In this document: piece by piece, positions 16,421 through 23,842 of the stretch
Numbering within the stretch: position 1 is the first letter of the stretch
Layout of the letters: each line of letters opens with the position of its first letter
Assembly: GCF_000156235.1 (NCBI RefSeq)
Contig: NZ_DS996810.1
Span: forward strand, 186,001-250,000
Direction of reading: 5' to 3'
DNA: 64,000 nt
DNA from: Pseudovibrio sp000156235
GTDB lineage: Bacteria; Pseudomonadota; Alphaproteobacteria; Rhizobiales; Stappiaceae
Notes under the pieces: generated by a model
What the model was told of the DNA's origin: nothing
The model's input: only the letters and a program-made list of their open reading frames with translations
Database searches by the model: none
Position numbers and translations under genes: made by a program

Positions 16421-17566
16421 ATGGCTAGTACCCAAGAGAGGCGGAGTCCGCCAACACCAATCCCGATGAGCGTCATTACCGGCTTTTTGGGAGCAGGCAA
16501 AACAACGCTTCTTAACCGCATTCTCAAAGAGCCAGTTCTGGAGAATACTGCCGTTATCATCAATGAGTTTGGTGAGATTGGACTGGATCATCTGCTGGTC
16601 GACACCATTGATGATGGCATTATTGAGCTCTCATCCGGTTGTTTGTGCTGCACTATTCGTGGTGATCTGATCAACACGCTGGAAGATATTCTGCGCCGTA
16701 TTGATAATGGTCGGATGAAGAAGATCGACCGTGTGATAATTGAAACCACCGGCTTGGCTGATCCTGCACCCGTGCTTCATACTGTGATGCTACATCCTTA
16801 TCTCGTTATGCGATATCGCCTTGATGGAGTGGTGACGCTTGTGGATTCGGTCAATGGTCTTGATACCATTCACTCTCACGAAGAGGCGGTGAAGCAGGTT
16901 GCTGTTGCGGATCGTATTGTTCTGACCAAAACCGATTTGGAAGAGCCTTCTGACGGGCTGATGGCGGAGCTGAAGCATCTGAACCCGGGTGCAACTGTGC
17001 TGAAAGCGCAGGATGGGTCTGCAACTGCGGCAGCCCTCATCAATTGTGGTCTTTACAATCCTGAGACCAAAATCCCTGATGTGCAGAAGTGGCTCAAAGA
17101 AGAAGCTTATAAGGAAGAGCATAGCTCTCACGGTCGTCACCATCATCATGGTGACGGGCACGATCATGATCCGAACCGCCACGGCAAGGATGTGCGTGCA
17201 TTCACGTTGGAAACGGATCGTGCCGTTTCAAATGCGGCGCTGGAGATGTTTCTGGATCTGCTTCGTTCTGCGCATGGCCCTAAGTTGTTGCGCGTTAAAG
17301 GGATTATAAAAACTGTAGAGCATCCAGAACAGCCTTTGGTGATCCATGGGGTGCAGCATGTGTTCCATCCACCTGCACGGCTTGCTGAGTGGCCTGATGA
17401 GGATCAGAGAACGCGTCTTGTGTTCATCACCAAGGGCTTGTCTGAGGGCTTTGTGAAGAAGATGTTTGATGCCTTCACCGGTGGTGTGGCTGCAGACACG
17501 CCGGATCAGACTGCGATGATGGACAATCCGCTTTCTATCGGCGGGTTCAGCGGTACGTTTAAATAA
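16421..17566 (+). CDS. CobW/COG0523 GTP-dependent metallochaperone
   Basis: G3E-family GTPase of 381 residues. The P-loop GFLGAGKTT is at 21-29, the metal-binding CxCC motif (CLCC) at 74-77, and the TKTD guanine-specificity motif at 169-172. A histidine-rich loop at about 234-254 (HGRHHHHGDGHDHD) precedes the CobW C-terminal domain. The family loads metals, notably zinc or cobalt, into client enzymes. Without cobalamin synthesis genes nearby, a zinc role (ZNG1/YjiA-like) is likelier than cobalt, but this is inference. The ATG at 16421 follows dacA by 25 bp; the upstream open frame overlaps dacA and is rejected. Confidence 0.88.
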   Translation: MASTQERRSPPTPIPMSVITGFLGAGKTTLLNRILKEPVLENTAVIINEFGEIGLDHLLVDTIDDGIIELSSGCLCCTIRGDLINTLEDILRRIDNGRMKKIDRVIIETTGLADPAPVLHTVMLHPYLVMRYRLDGVVTLVDSVNGLDTIHSHEEAVKQVAVADRIVLTKTDLEEPSDGLMAELKHLNPGATVLKAQDGSATAAALINCGLYNPETKIPDVQKWLKEEAYKEEHSSHGRHHHHGDGHDHDPNRHGKDVRAFTLETDRAVSNAALEMFLDLLRSAHGPKLLRVKGIIKTVEHPEQPLVIHGVQHVFHPPARLAEWPDEDQRTRLVFITKGLSEGFVKKMFDAFTGGVAADTPDQTAMMDNPLSIGGFSGTFK

Positions 17567-17587
17567 ACGACTGATTTGACCTAATAA

Positions 17588-17614
17588 AAAAGCCCGCTCA
17601 TTTGGCGGGCTTTT
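17588..17614. terminator. Bidirectional terminator between the CobW gene and hbd
   Basis: AAAAGCCCGC (17588-17597) and GCGGGCTTTT (17605-17614) form a 10-bp stem with a seven-base loop, serving the converging CobW and 3-hydroxybutyryl-CoA dehydrogenase genes. Confidence 0.9.
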
Positions 17615-17633
17615 GTGTTTCTGCAGTGCGCTC

Positions 17634-18515
17634 TTAGCGGGTTGGAACAGGCACTTCACCGCGGTAGTCGTAGAAACCACGCTGGGTTTTGCGGCCAAGC
17701 CAGCCAGCCTCAACGTACTTCACCAGCAGTGGGCATGGGCGATATTTGGTGTCTGCCAGGCCTTCGTAGAGCACCTGCATGATGGAGAGGCAGGTGTCGA
17801 GGCCAATAAAGTCAGCCAGCTGCAGTGGACCCATTGGGTGATTTGCACCCAGACGCATTGCTGTGTCGATTGCTTCAACAGAGCCGACACCTTCATAGAG
17901 GGTGTAGATCGCTTCGTTGATCATTGGCAGCAGAATACGGTTCACCATGAATGCTGGGAAGTCTTCTGAAACTGCAATGGTCTTGTTCAGGCCAAGGGTG
18001 TAGCCCTTGGAAATTTCAAAGGTTTCATCGCTTGTTGCAATACCACGCACGAGCTCTACGAGTTCCATCACTGGAACCGGGTTCATGAAGTGGATGCCGA
18101 TGAACTTTTCCGGGCGGTCTGTTGCGGATGCAAGACGCGTGATGGAAATGGAAGAGGTGTTTGAGCCAAGGATAGCATCTGGTTTCAGAACCGGACAAAC
18201 GCTCTGGTAAACCTTGCGTTTGATCTGTTCGTTCTCGCTCACCGCTTCAACCACGAGGTCTGCATCGCCAAGAGCGGAGACATCTTCAGAGGTTTTGATG
18301 CGGGTAAGAGCAAGATCACGCTCTTCTTCGGTGATGGTACCCTTAGAGATCTGACGGGCCATATTGCCGTTGATGCTGGCAAGACCATTGTCGATACGAT
18401 CCTGATCGATATCGTGAAGGATTACATCATAACCAGCCAAAGCACTAACGTGTGCGATGCCATTGCCCATTTGACCGGCGCCAATTACACCGACTTTCTT
18501 TACTTCGACCACCAT
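17634..18515 (-). CDS. 3-hydroxybutyryl-CoA dehydrogenase
   Basis: NAD-dependent oxidation or reduction at the 3-hydroxyacyl-CoA stage, used in butyrate, polyhydroxybutyrate and beta-oxidation metabolism. The 293-residue protein begins with a Rossmann GAGQMG fingerprint (12-17). The catalytic histidine is His142 in HFMNPVP, followed by the C-terminal dimerisation domain with NHPMGPLQLADFIGLD. ATG at 18515 has GGA at suitable spacing; a TTG four codons upstream is less likely. It is the third gene after etfB and etfA, which supply the electron carrier for acyl-CoA dehydrogenases. Confidence 0.94.
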   Translation of the reverse strand: MVVEVKKVGVIGAGQMGNGIAHVSALAGYDVILHDIDQDRIDNGLASINGNMARQISKGTITEEERDLALTRIKTSEDVSALGDADLVVEAVSENEQIKRKVYQSVCPVLKPDAILGSNTSSISITRLASATDRPEKFIGIHFMNPVPVMELVELVRGIATSDETFEISKGYTLGLNKTIAVSEDFPAFMVNRILLPMINEAIYTLYEGVGSVEAIDTAMRLGANHPMGPLQLADFIGLDTCLSIMQVLYEGLADTKYRPCPLLVKYVEAGWLGRKTQRGFYDYRGEVPVPTR

Positions 18516-18661
18516 TGTCAGATCCAAATTCTTACAAGCACTCTCTAAACGTGCTTTGACGTTCTCGTAACAACATACATCGCAAGTCTTGCTTCAAACA
18601 GCAAGAACCCCAGAATGAAATATTAACATCCCGGGGTTCCTGAAAAGCTAATCAAATATGA

Positions 18662-19591
18662 TTAGAGGGCTTTTTCCAGTTCAGGAAGAGCCTCGAACAA
18701 GTCTGCGACCAGTCCATAATCAGCAACCTGGAAGATTGGTGCCTCTTCGTCTTTGTTGATTGCGACGATGATCTTGGAATCTTTCATACCTGCAAGGTGC
18801 TGAATTGCACCGGAGATGCCACAGGCAATGTAAAGATCAGGTGCGACGACCTTACCGGTCTGACCAACCTGCCAATCGTTTGGTGCGTAACCAGCATCAA
18901 CAGCAGCGCGGGATGCGCCGATTGCTGCGCCGAGCTTGTCAGCAACTGGAGTGATGACTTCGTTGAACTTCTCTTCAGAACCGAGAGCACGACCACCGGA
19001 GATGATGATCTTAGCGCCAGCCAGTTCAGGACGATCGGAAGCAGCGATTTCTTCACCTACGAAAGAGGAGATTGCCGGATCAGCAGAAGCTGCAGCAGCT
19101 TCAACTGGTGCGGAACCACCTTCAGCAGTTGCTGCGAAGGATGCTGTACGAACAGTCAGAACCTTCTTTGCATCAGCAGATTGTACGGTCTGGATTGCGT
19201 TGCCTGCGTAGATTGGACGCTTGAAAGTGTCCGCAGATTCAACGGCGATGATGTCAGAGATCTGCATTACGTCGAGCTTTGCAGCAACGCGTGGCAGAGT
19301 GTTCTTGCCGTTGGTTGTCGCAGCAGAAACGATTGCATCGTAGTCACCTGCGAGAGCAACAATCAGATCGCCAACTGGTTCAGCAAGCTGATGCTCGTAA
19401 GCTGCATCGTCAGCGACGAGAACTTTAGCAACGCCGGACAGTTTGGAAGCAGCTTCTGCTGCTGCACCACAGTCTTTACCAGCAACGAGGATGTGAACGT
19501 CGCCGCCCATTTCAGCAGCTGCAGTCAGCGCTTTAGCGGTTGCTTCGTTCAATGCAGAATTTGAATGTTCAGCCACAAGAAGCGTGGTCAT
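18662..19591 (-). CDS. etfA: Electron transfer flavoprotein subunit alpha
   Basis: Large subunit of the soluble FAD protein that passes electrons from acyl-CoA dehydrogenases to ETF:ubiquinone oxidoreductase. 309 residues. The C-terminal FAD domain is intact, with SGGRALGS, the GQTGKVV loop and YIACGISGAIQHLAGM. ATG preceded by AAAGGAG. It lies 23 bp downstream of etfB on the minus strand and 146 bp upstream of the 3-hydroxybutyryl-CoA dehydrogenase gene. Confidence 0.97.
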   Translation of the reverse strand: MTTLLVAEHSNSALNEATAKALTAAAEMGGDVHILVAGKDCGAAAEAASKLSGVAKVLVADDAAYEHQLAEPVGDLIVALAGDYDAIVSAATTNGKNTLPRVAAKLDVMQISDIIAVESADTFKRPIYAGNAIQTVQSADAKKVLTVRTASFAATAEGGSAPVEAAAASADPAISSFVGEEIAASDRPELAGAKIIISGGRALGSEEKFNEVITPVADKLGAAIGASRAAVDAGYAPNDWQVGQTGKVVAPDLYIACGISGAIQHLAGMKDSKIIVAINKDEEAPIFQVADYGLVADLFEALPELEKAL

Positions 19592-19614
19592 ATTACTAAC
19601 TCCTTTGACCTGTC

Positions 19615-20364
19615 TTAGAGAACGCCAGCTTCGTTTTTGAGCTTGTCGACCAGCTCTTCAACGGAACCTACTTTGACGCCTGCCTTACGTGCTTCAGGTT
19701 CAGCAGTGTTCAGAACCTTTAGGCGAGGGGTTGCGTCTACACCGAAGTCTGCGAGAGTTTTCTCAGCAATCGGCTTCTTCTTTGCCTTCATGATGTTTGG
19801 CAGAGAAGCGTAGCGAGGCTCGTTCAGACGCAGATCGGTGGTAACAATAGCTGGCATGTTCAGCTTAACAGTCTGCAGGCCGCCATCGATTTCGCGGGTG
19901 ACGTCTACAGTGTTGTCGCCGAGGTCAACCTTGGATGCAAAGGTGCCCTGTGCCCAGCCCAGAAGTGCAGCAAGCATCTGGCCAGTCTGGTTGCAGTCAT
20001 CATCGATGGCCTGTTTGCCGAGGATGACGAGACCTGGCTCTTCTTCCTCAACGATGCCTTTGAGAACTTTTGCAACAGCAAGCGGCTCAACTGTGTCGTC
20101 AGTCTGAACCAGAATACCGCGGTCAGCGCCCATTGCGAGGCCGGTGCGGATGGTTTCAGTTGCCTGCTTAGGGCCGATGGAAACAACAATGATCTCAGTT
20201 GCTTTGCCGGCTTCTTTTAGTCGGAGTGCCTCTTCAACGGCGATTTCGTCGAATGGGTTCATGGACATTTTGACGTTTGCCAGTTCAACGCCAGAGCCGT
20301 CCGCCTTCACGCGAACTTTTACGTTATAGTCAACGACCCGTTTTACGGGCACGAGAATTTTCAT
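19615..20364 (-). CDS. etfB: Electron transfer flavoprotein subunit beta
   Basis: Small ETF subunit of 249 residues that binds AMP and contributes the recognition loop for dehydrogenases. Family features: MKILVPVKRVVDYNVKVRV at the N-terminus, the NPFDEIAVEEALRLKE helix, GKQAIDDDCNQTGQMLA, and a DLRLNEPRYASLPNIMKAKKK-type C-terminal segment. The C-terminal lysine-rich arm wraps the alpha subunit. First gene of the etfB-etfA-hbd group; its promoter must lie in the 290-bp gap before the adenosyltransferase gene. Confidence 0.97.
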   Translation of the reverse strand: MKILVPVKRVVDYNVKVRVKADGSGVELANVKMSMNPFDEIAVEEALRLKEAGKATEIIVVSIGPKQATETIRTGLAMGADRGILVQTDDTVEPLAVAKVLKGIVEEEEPGLVILGKQAIDDDCNQTGQMLAALLGWAQGTFASKVDLGDNTVDVTREIDGGLQTVKLNMPAIVTTDLRLNEPRYASLPNIMKAKKKPIAEKTLADFGVDATPRLKVLNTAEPEARKAGVKVGSVEELVDKLKNEAGVL

Positions 20365-20654
20365 GTTCCTAGAACCTCCACTAGAAAAACAGGGGAGTTT
20401 GCGTCGTAACCTAGTTGTTCAGACACTCTTTCCGCCGGGCTACCAGAGCCAAAAGGGAATGCATATTGCATTGCAATTGCGGCGACCGTAATGAGCTATT
20501 TTGGGGCTGTCAACGATCGCCTAGGGTAAATAGGTATTGGGTTTCAACCAATGTATAAGGCCTAGTGGCCTTAAGGTGAAGATAGTTGTCCATAAGTGTT
20601 GATAGTTTACCTATTCGTCAAGCACCTTTGGTCGATTTCTTAATCAAAAAATCG

Positions 20655-21230
20655 CTATCTGTTTTTGCCTGCCACCCACAAAACATCGCCTTCACCCTTC
20701 AGATTTGCGTAGCGAGACGCAACAAAGAAGAGGTCAGAGAGGCGATTGAGGTATTGCAGGGCTTGCTTGTTGACCTTCTCTTTTTGGTAGAGCGCGGCAA
20801 CGAGGCGTTCTGCACGGCGAGAAACCGTTCTAGCCTGATGCAGGTATGTCGCCAGCGGTGTTCCACCCGGTAAGACGAATGATTTCAACGGGGTAAGCTC
20901 AACATTCATCTGGTCAATTGCGTCTTCCAGAGCGCTGACCTGATTTACTGTAATGCGCAGCGGCTCGTATCCGAGGTCTTCGCCGGTATCCGGGGTTGCC
21001 AGATCGGCGCCGAGATCGAACAGGTCGTTCTGAATGCGGCCGAGAAGTTCGTCCAGCACGGGCATCTCTTTGGATGCATGCAGGCGAACAATGCCGACAA
21101 TAGAGTTGGTTTCGTCAACGGTTCCATAGGCTTCGATACGCAGATCGTGCTTTTGTCTGCGCTCGCCGCTACCCAGAGCAGTGGTGCCGTCATCGCCAGT
21201 TTTTGTATAGATCTTATTGAGGGTGACCAT
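20655..21230 (-). CDS. Cob(I)alamin adenosyltransferase, PduO type
   Basis: Transfers adenosyl from ATP to cob(I)alamin or corrinoid precursors. The 191-residue protein shows the PduO signatures: N-terminal TKTGDDGTTALGSGER, DLRIEAYGTVDETNS, and the C-terminal RRAERLV and LNRLSDLFFVASR motifs. It is trimeric in characterised homologues. It lies next to a small twin-helix membrane protein, a pairing common in Hyphomicrobiales. A probable client is methylmalonyl-CoA mutase or another B12 enzyme elsewhere in the genome. Confidence 0.95.
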   Translation of the reverse strand: MVTLNKIYTKTGDDGTTALGSGERRQKHDLRIEAYGTVDETNSIVGIVRLHASKEMPVLDELLGRIQNDLFDLGADLATPDTGEDLGYEPLRITVNQVSALEDAIDQMNVELTPLKSFVLPGGTPLATYLHQARTVSRRAERLVAALYQKEKVNKQALQYLNRLSDLFFVASRYANLKGEGDVLWVAGKNR

Positions 21231-21254
21231 TTTCTACCGTTTCAAACCAAAAAA

Positions 21255-21449
21255 TCAGGATGTGCTTGCCAGATAAACAGAGAGCATAATCAATATGATA
21301 GCCGCGAACTGCAGCAGAACGCGATATCTCATCAGCTTTTGCGAGCGATTAGGATCTCCGCCGCGCATCATGTTCCAGAGGCCGAGAGCGAGGACCAGAG
21401 CGACGGCGAGAAGGGCAATAGGAACCAGAGTGGCAACAATACCGCTCAT
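21255..21449 (-). CDS. Small twin-transmembrane (HIG1-like) protein
   Basis: 64 residues with two membrane helices (about 4-25 and 43-61) separated by a basic loop, MMRGGDPNRSQKLMRYR. The loop pattern resembles HIG1-type membrane proteins, which in eukaryotes stabilise respiratory complexes. The ATG at 21449 is preferred over one four codons upstream because GGAG sits seven bases before it. It is encoded 24 bp upstream of the adenosyltransferase gene on the same strand, probably co-transcribed. Function in bacteria is unproven. Confidence 0.75.
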   Translation of the reverse strand: MSGIVATLVPIALLAVALVLALGLWNMMRGGDPNRSQKLMRYRVLLQFAAIILIMLSVYLASTS

Positions 21450-21490
21450 TAAAATCTCCAATCATTGAACACCTCTGTTGAGGCGTCGGA

Positions 21491-22021
21491 TTAATTCAGA
21501 ACCACAATAGAGACATTAAGGATGGCTGCAAAGCTAACCCAAAGGAGATAGGGCAGATATAGCCATGCTGCAAAGGTTTGCGCTCTATAAAACAGGCGGA
21601 AAGTGAAAAAACTTAGCGCGAGCAAGATGATAAGGACAACGAGACCTAAAGTGGGGTTTTGTTGCCCAAAGAAAGCCCAGGACCAAATTCCGTTTAAAAA
21701 CAACAGAATAACGAAAGTTATCTGAAGGCTCGTTTTTGCCGGTCTCCCGGCTGCATCATTGGTACCAGTCTGTTGAAACTCAGTGGCCAGCCAGATGCTG
21801 ATGGCAAGAAGTGTGTAAAGAACAGACCAAACCGGTGCGAAAAGCCAGTCTGGTGGATTGAAGGATGGCTTGGTGAGGGAGGCATACCACTCCGGAATGG
21901 CCGGTGCGGTGACGATGCCGCCGTAAGCTGCTGTGGCGTAACACAAAAGTCCCCATCCAACGAGACGACTCCAGACAACTCTGTTCTTTAACTTGGCTTT
22001 TGTGGTGTCGCTTAAGGGCAC
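21491..22021 (-). CDS. tspO: TspO/MBR family protein
   Basis: Five-helix membrane protein binding porphyrins and sterol-like ligands; in Rhodobacter TspO modulates tetrapyrrole-dependent gene expression. Family motifs are visible: WYASLTKPSFNPPDWLFAPVW, then WSVLYTLLAISIWL, LNGIWSWAFFGQQNP and LYLPYLLWVSFAAILN. About 176 residues. The GTG at 22021 is chosen because the AAGGA is six bases upstream of it and directly touches the ATG at 22027, making that ATG unlikely. Divergent from the MFS transporter gene. Confidence 0.93.
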   Translation of the reverse strand: MPLSDTTKAKLKNRVVWSRLVGWGLLCYATAAYGGIVTAPAIPEWYASLTKPSFNPPDWLFAPVWSVLYTLLAISIWLATEFQQTGTNDAAGRPAKTSLQITFVILLFLNGIWSWAFFGQQNPTLGLVVLIILLALSFFTFRLFYRAQTFAAWLYLPYLLWVSFAAILNVSIVVLN

Positions 22022-22205
22022 GGACATTCCTTTTGAAAGGTTTTGTGCGAAATTGCGTTTTTTACGCTTATTTCCGCGTTGGTTTGCGTTGTTACGTCAG
22101 CGGGCAGCATAACGATGTATTAGGTGCTCTACACAGCTTGCATTTTTCTAAAATATCACGCTAGATATTTATATTAGTCGTTTCTCTCTCTTCAAAGCTT
22201 TCCCC

Positions 22206-23360
22206 ATGACACAACAAGCAGTGCTCGGTGCGCGCGATGTGAATCTTATTCGCGGCGTCTTCTTTCTTCAACCTATAGCGCTTGGCGCCTGGTTTCCACG
22301 TATCGCAGAAATTCAGCAAAGACTTCAGGTGAGTGAAGGGGAGTTTGCGCTGGCTCTTGTCGGTATGCCGGTGGGCCTGCTGATCATGCTGATGTTTGCT
22401 GGTCGGTTGACCGAGAAGTTTGGTGCGCGCCAGCTTCTGATCATTGGCTTGTTTGCGTTCATCTGCCTGATGCCGCTGCCGACTCATGCGGGTTCCATTC
22501 TGGAGTTGTTTGTTTATCTGGCGGTTGTTGGTAGTTCGCTGGCGTTTGTTGAGCTCTGCATGAACGTGATTGCGGATAAGACGGAGCGGAAGAGTGGGCA
22601 GCTGATTATGTCTGGCTGTCATGGCTTGTGGAGCTTGGGCGTGTTGGTGGGTAGCCTGATTAGCTCCGGGTTCTCCTGGGTTGGCTATGGGCCGTCTGAG
22701 AGCATCCTGATGGTGAGCGGGATGGCGTTGCTGCCTGCGCTGTTTACTTCCTACAGTCTGACAGAAGGGCGGGAGCCTGATGTCGCTGAGAAGTCCGAGG
22801 ATGGCTTCCAGATGCCAAGTGGCGCGCTGGTTGCCGTTTGCTTCTTCGCGTTTGGCATCACCATGACCGAAGGTGCGATTGCGGACTGGTCTGCGATTTA
22901 TGTGACTGATCTGTTCGATCTTTCCGCAGGATATGCAGGTATTGCCTACAGCACCTTTGCGATGATGCTGACCTTTGGCCGCCTGACGGGTGACTGGTTG
23001 CGGTCCCGTGTTGAGGTTCAGGTTGCTGCCGCAGGCATTGTTGTTCTCGCGCTCATTGGTGTCGGCATTCTGGTGTTCTCACCGAACTACGCTGTGTCTC
23101 TGCTTGGTTTTGGTCTGGTTGGCCTTGGTGTTTCCGGCGGCTTTCCGCTGGCAGTGACCGCTGCTGCTGAAAAGTCGGGCCGTTCTGCTGCCGCCAATGT
23201 GGGCCTGATGACTCAGATCGCGCTCGGTGGTTTCCTCGTTGGTCCGCTCGTCATCGGTTATGCGGCTGATCATCTTGGCATTCAGGGGGGCTTCATGCTG
23301 ATGCTTCCTGCTCTTGTGCTGAGCCTGTTTATGAGCCGGTCTCTGATTAAGCGTGGGTGA
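22206..23360 (+). CDS. MFS transporter
   Basis: 384-residue major facilitator with about 12 hydrophobic segments. The loop between helices 2 and 3 carries the MFS signature in the form GRLTEKFGARQ, and the second half repeats it near FGRLTGDWLRSR. Overall style resembles the YbjJ/FucP-like group of sugar or unknown-substrate permeases. The substrate cannot be assigned. The GNAT gene begins 10 bp after its stop, suggesting one operon. Confidence 0.88.
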   Translation: MTQQAVLGARDVNLIRGVFFLQPIALGAWFPRIAEIQQRLQVSEGEFALALVGMPVGLLIMLMFAGRLTEKFGARQLLIIGLFAFICLMPLPTHAGSILELFVYLAVVGSSLAFVELCMNVIADKTERKSGQLIMSGCHGLWSLGVLVGSLISSGFSWVGYGPSESILMVSGMALLPALFTSYSLTEGREPDVAEKSEDGFQMPSGALVAVCFFAFGITMTEGAIADWSAIYVTDLFDLSAGYAGIAYSTFAMMLTFGRLTGDWLRSRVEVQVAAAGIVVLALIGVGILVFSPNYAVSLLGFGLVGLGVSGGFPLAVTAAAEKSGRSAAANVGLMTQIALGGFLVGPLVIGYAADHLGIQGGFMLMLPALVLSLFMSRSLIKRG

Positions 23361-23370
23361 GGGAGACGAG

Positions 23371-23823
23371 ATGCGAGCGATGGAGATTAGTTTCCAAAGC
23401 ATTCCGGCAAAGCTCACCTATCAGCTTCGTCAGCAGGTGCTTTGGCCGGACTCACCGATTGAGCGCGTTATGGTGCCGGAAGATCACCAGGCTCTTCATA
23501 TCGGCGCCTTTGAAGAGGAGAACCTGATTGGCGTCGGGTCTTTCTTCTTTGATCTCCCGTCCGTGAGGCTGCGAAAGCTGGCTGTTCTGCCAGAAAAACA
23601 AGGGTGTGGTATCGGAAGCAACCTCATCCGTTTTGCAGCAAGCCAACCCGAATTGCAAAAGGCAGATTACATCTGGTGCGACGCAAGAAAAGACGCCGCT
23701 TCATTCTACCAACGCCTTGGTTTTCAGATTGAAGGAGATACCTTCGAGAAGTTTGGTGTAAGTTACCTACGCGCCCGCACCAAGATTGCTGAGCTTACTG
23801 GGGAAGTGGCGCTTTCTTTTTAG
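23371..23823 (+). CDS. GNAT family N-acetyltransferase
   Basis: 150 residues from the ATG at 23371, with GGGAG just upstream; a GTG at 23353 would overlap the MFS gene. The acetyl-CoA binding motif is LAVLPEKQGCGIGSNLI, and a YQRLGF segment near the C-terminus is typical of the fold. The acceptor substrate is unknown. The 5' neighbour is the MFS transporter and the 3' neighbour the helicase, 19 bp away. Confidence 0.85.
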   Translation: MRAMEISFQSIPAKLTYQLRQQVLWPDSPIERVMVPEDHQALHIGAFEEENLIGVGSFFFDLPSVRLRKLAVLPEKQGCGIGSNLIRFAASQPELQKADYIWCDARKDAASFYQRLGFQIEGDTFEKFGVSYLRARTKIAELTGEVALSF

Positions 23824-23842
23824 ATATAATTCAACTGATTAC

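Noticed and set aside
20549..20575. AAGGCC/GGCCTT hairpin after the adenosyltransferase gene as a terminator
   Set aside because: Only six pairs and no T-run on the minus strand.
23825..23830. TATAAT before the helicase as a full promoter
   Set aside because: No acceptable -35 at 16-18 bp spacing, so it is only mentioned in the gene entry.
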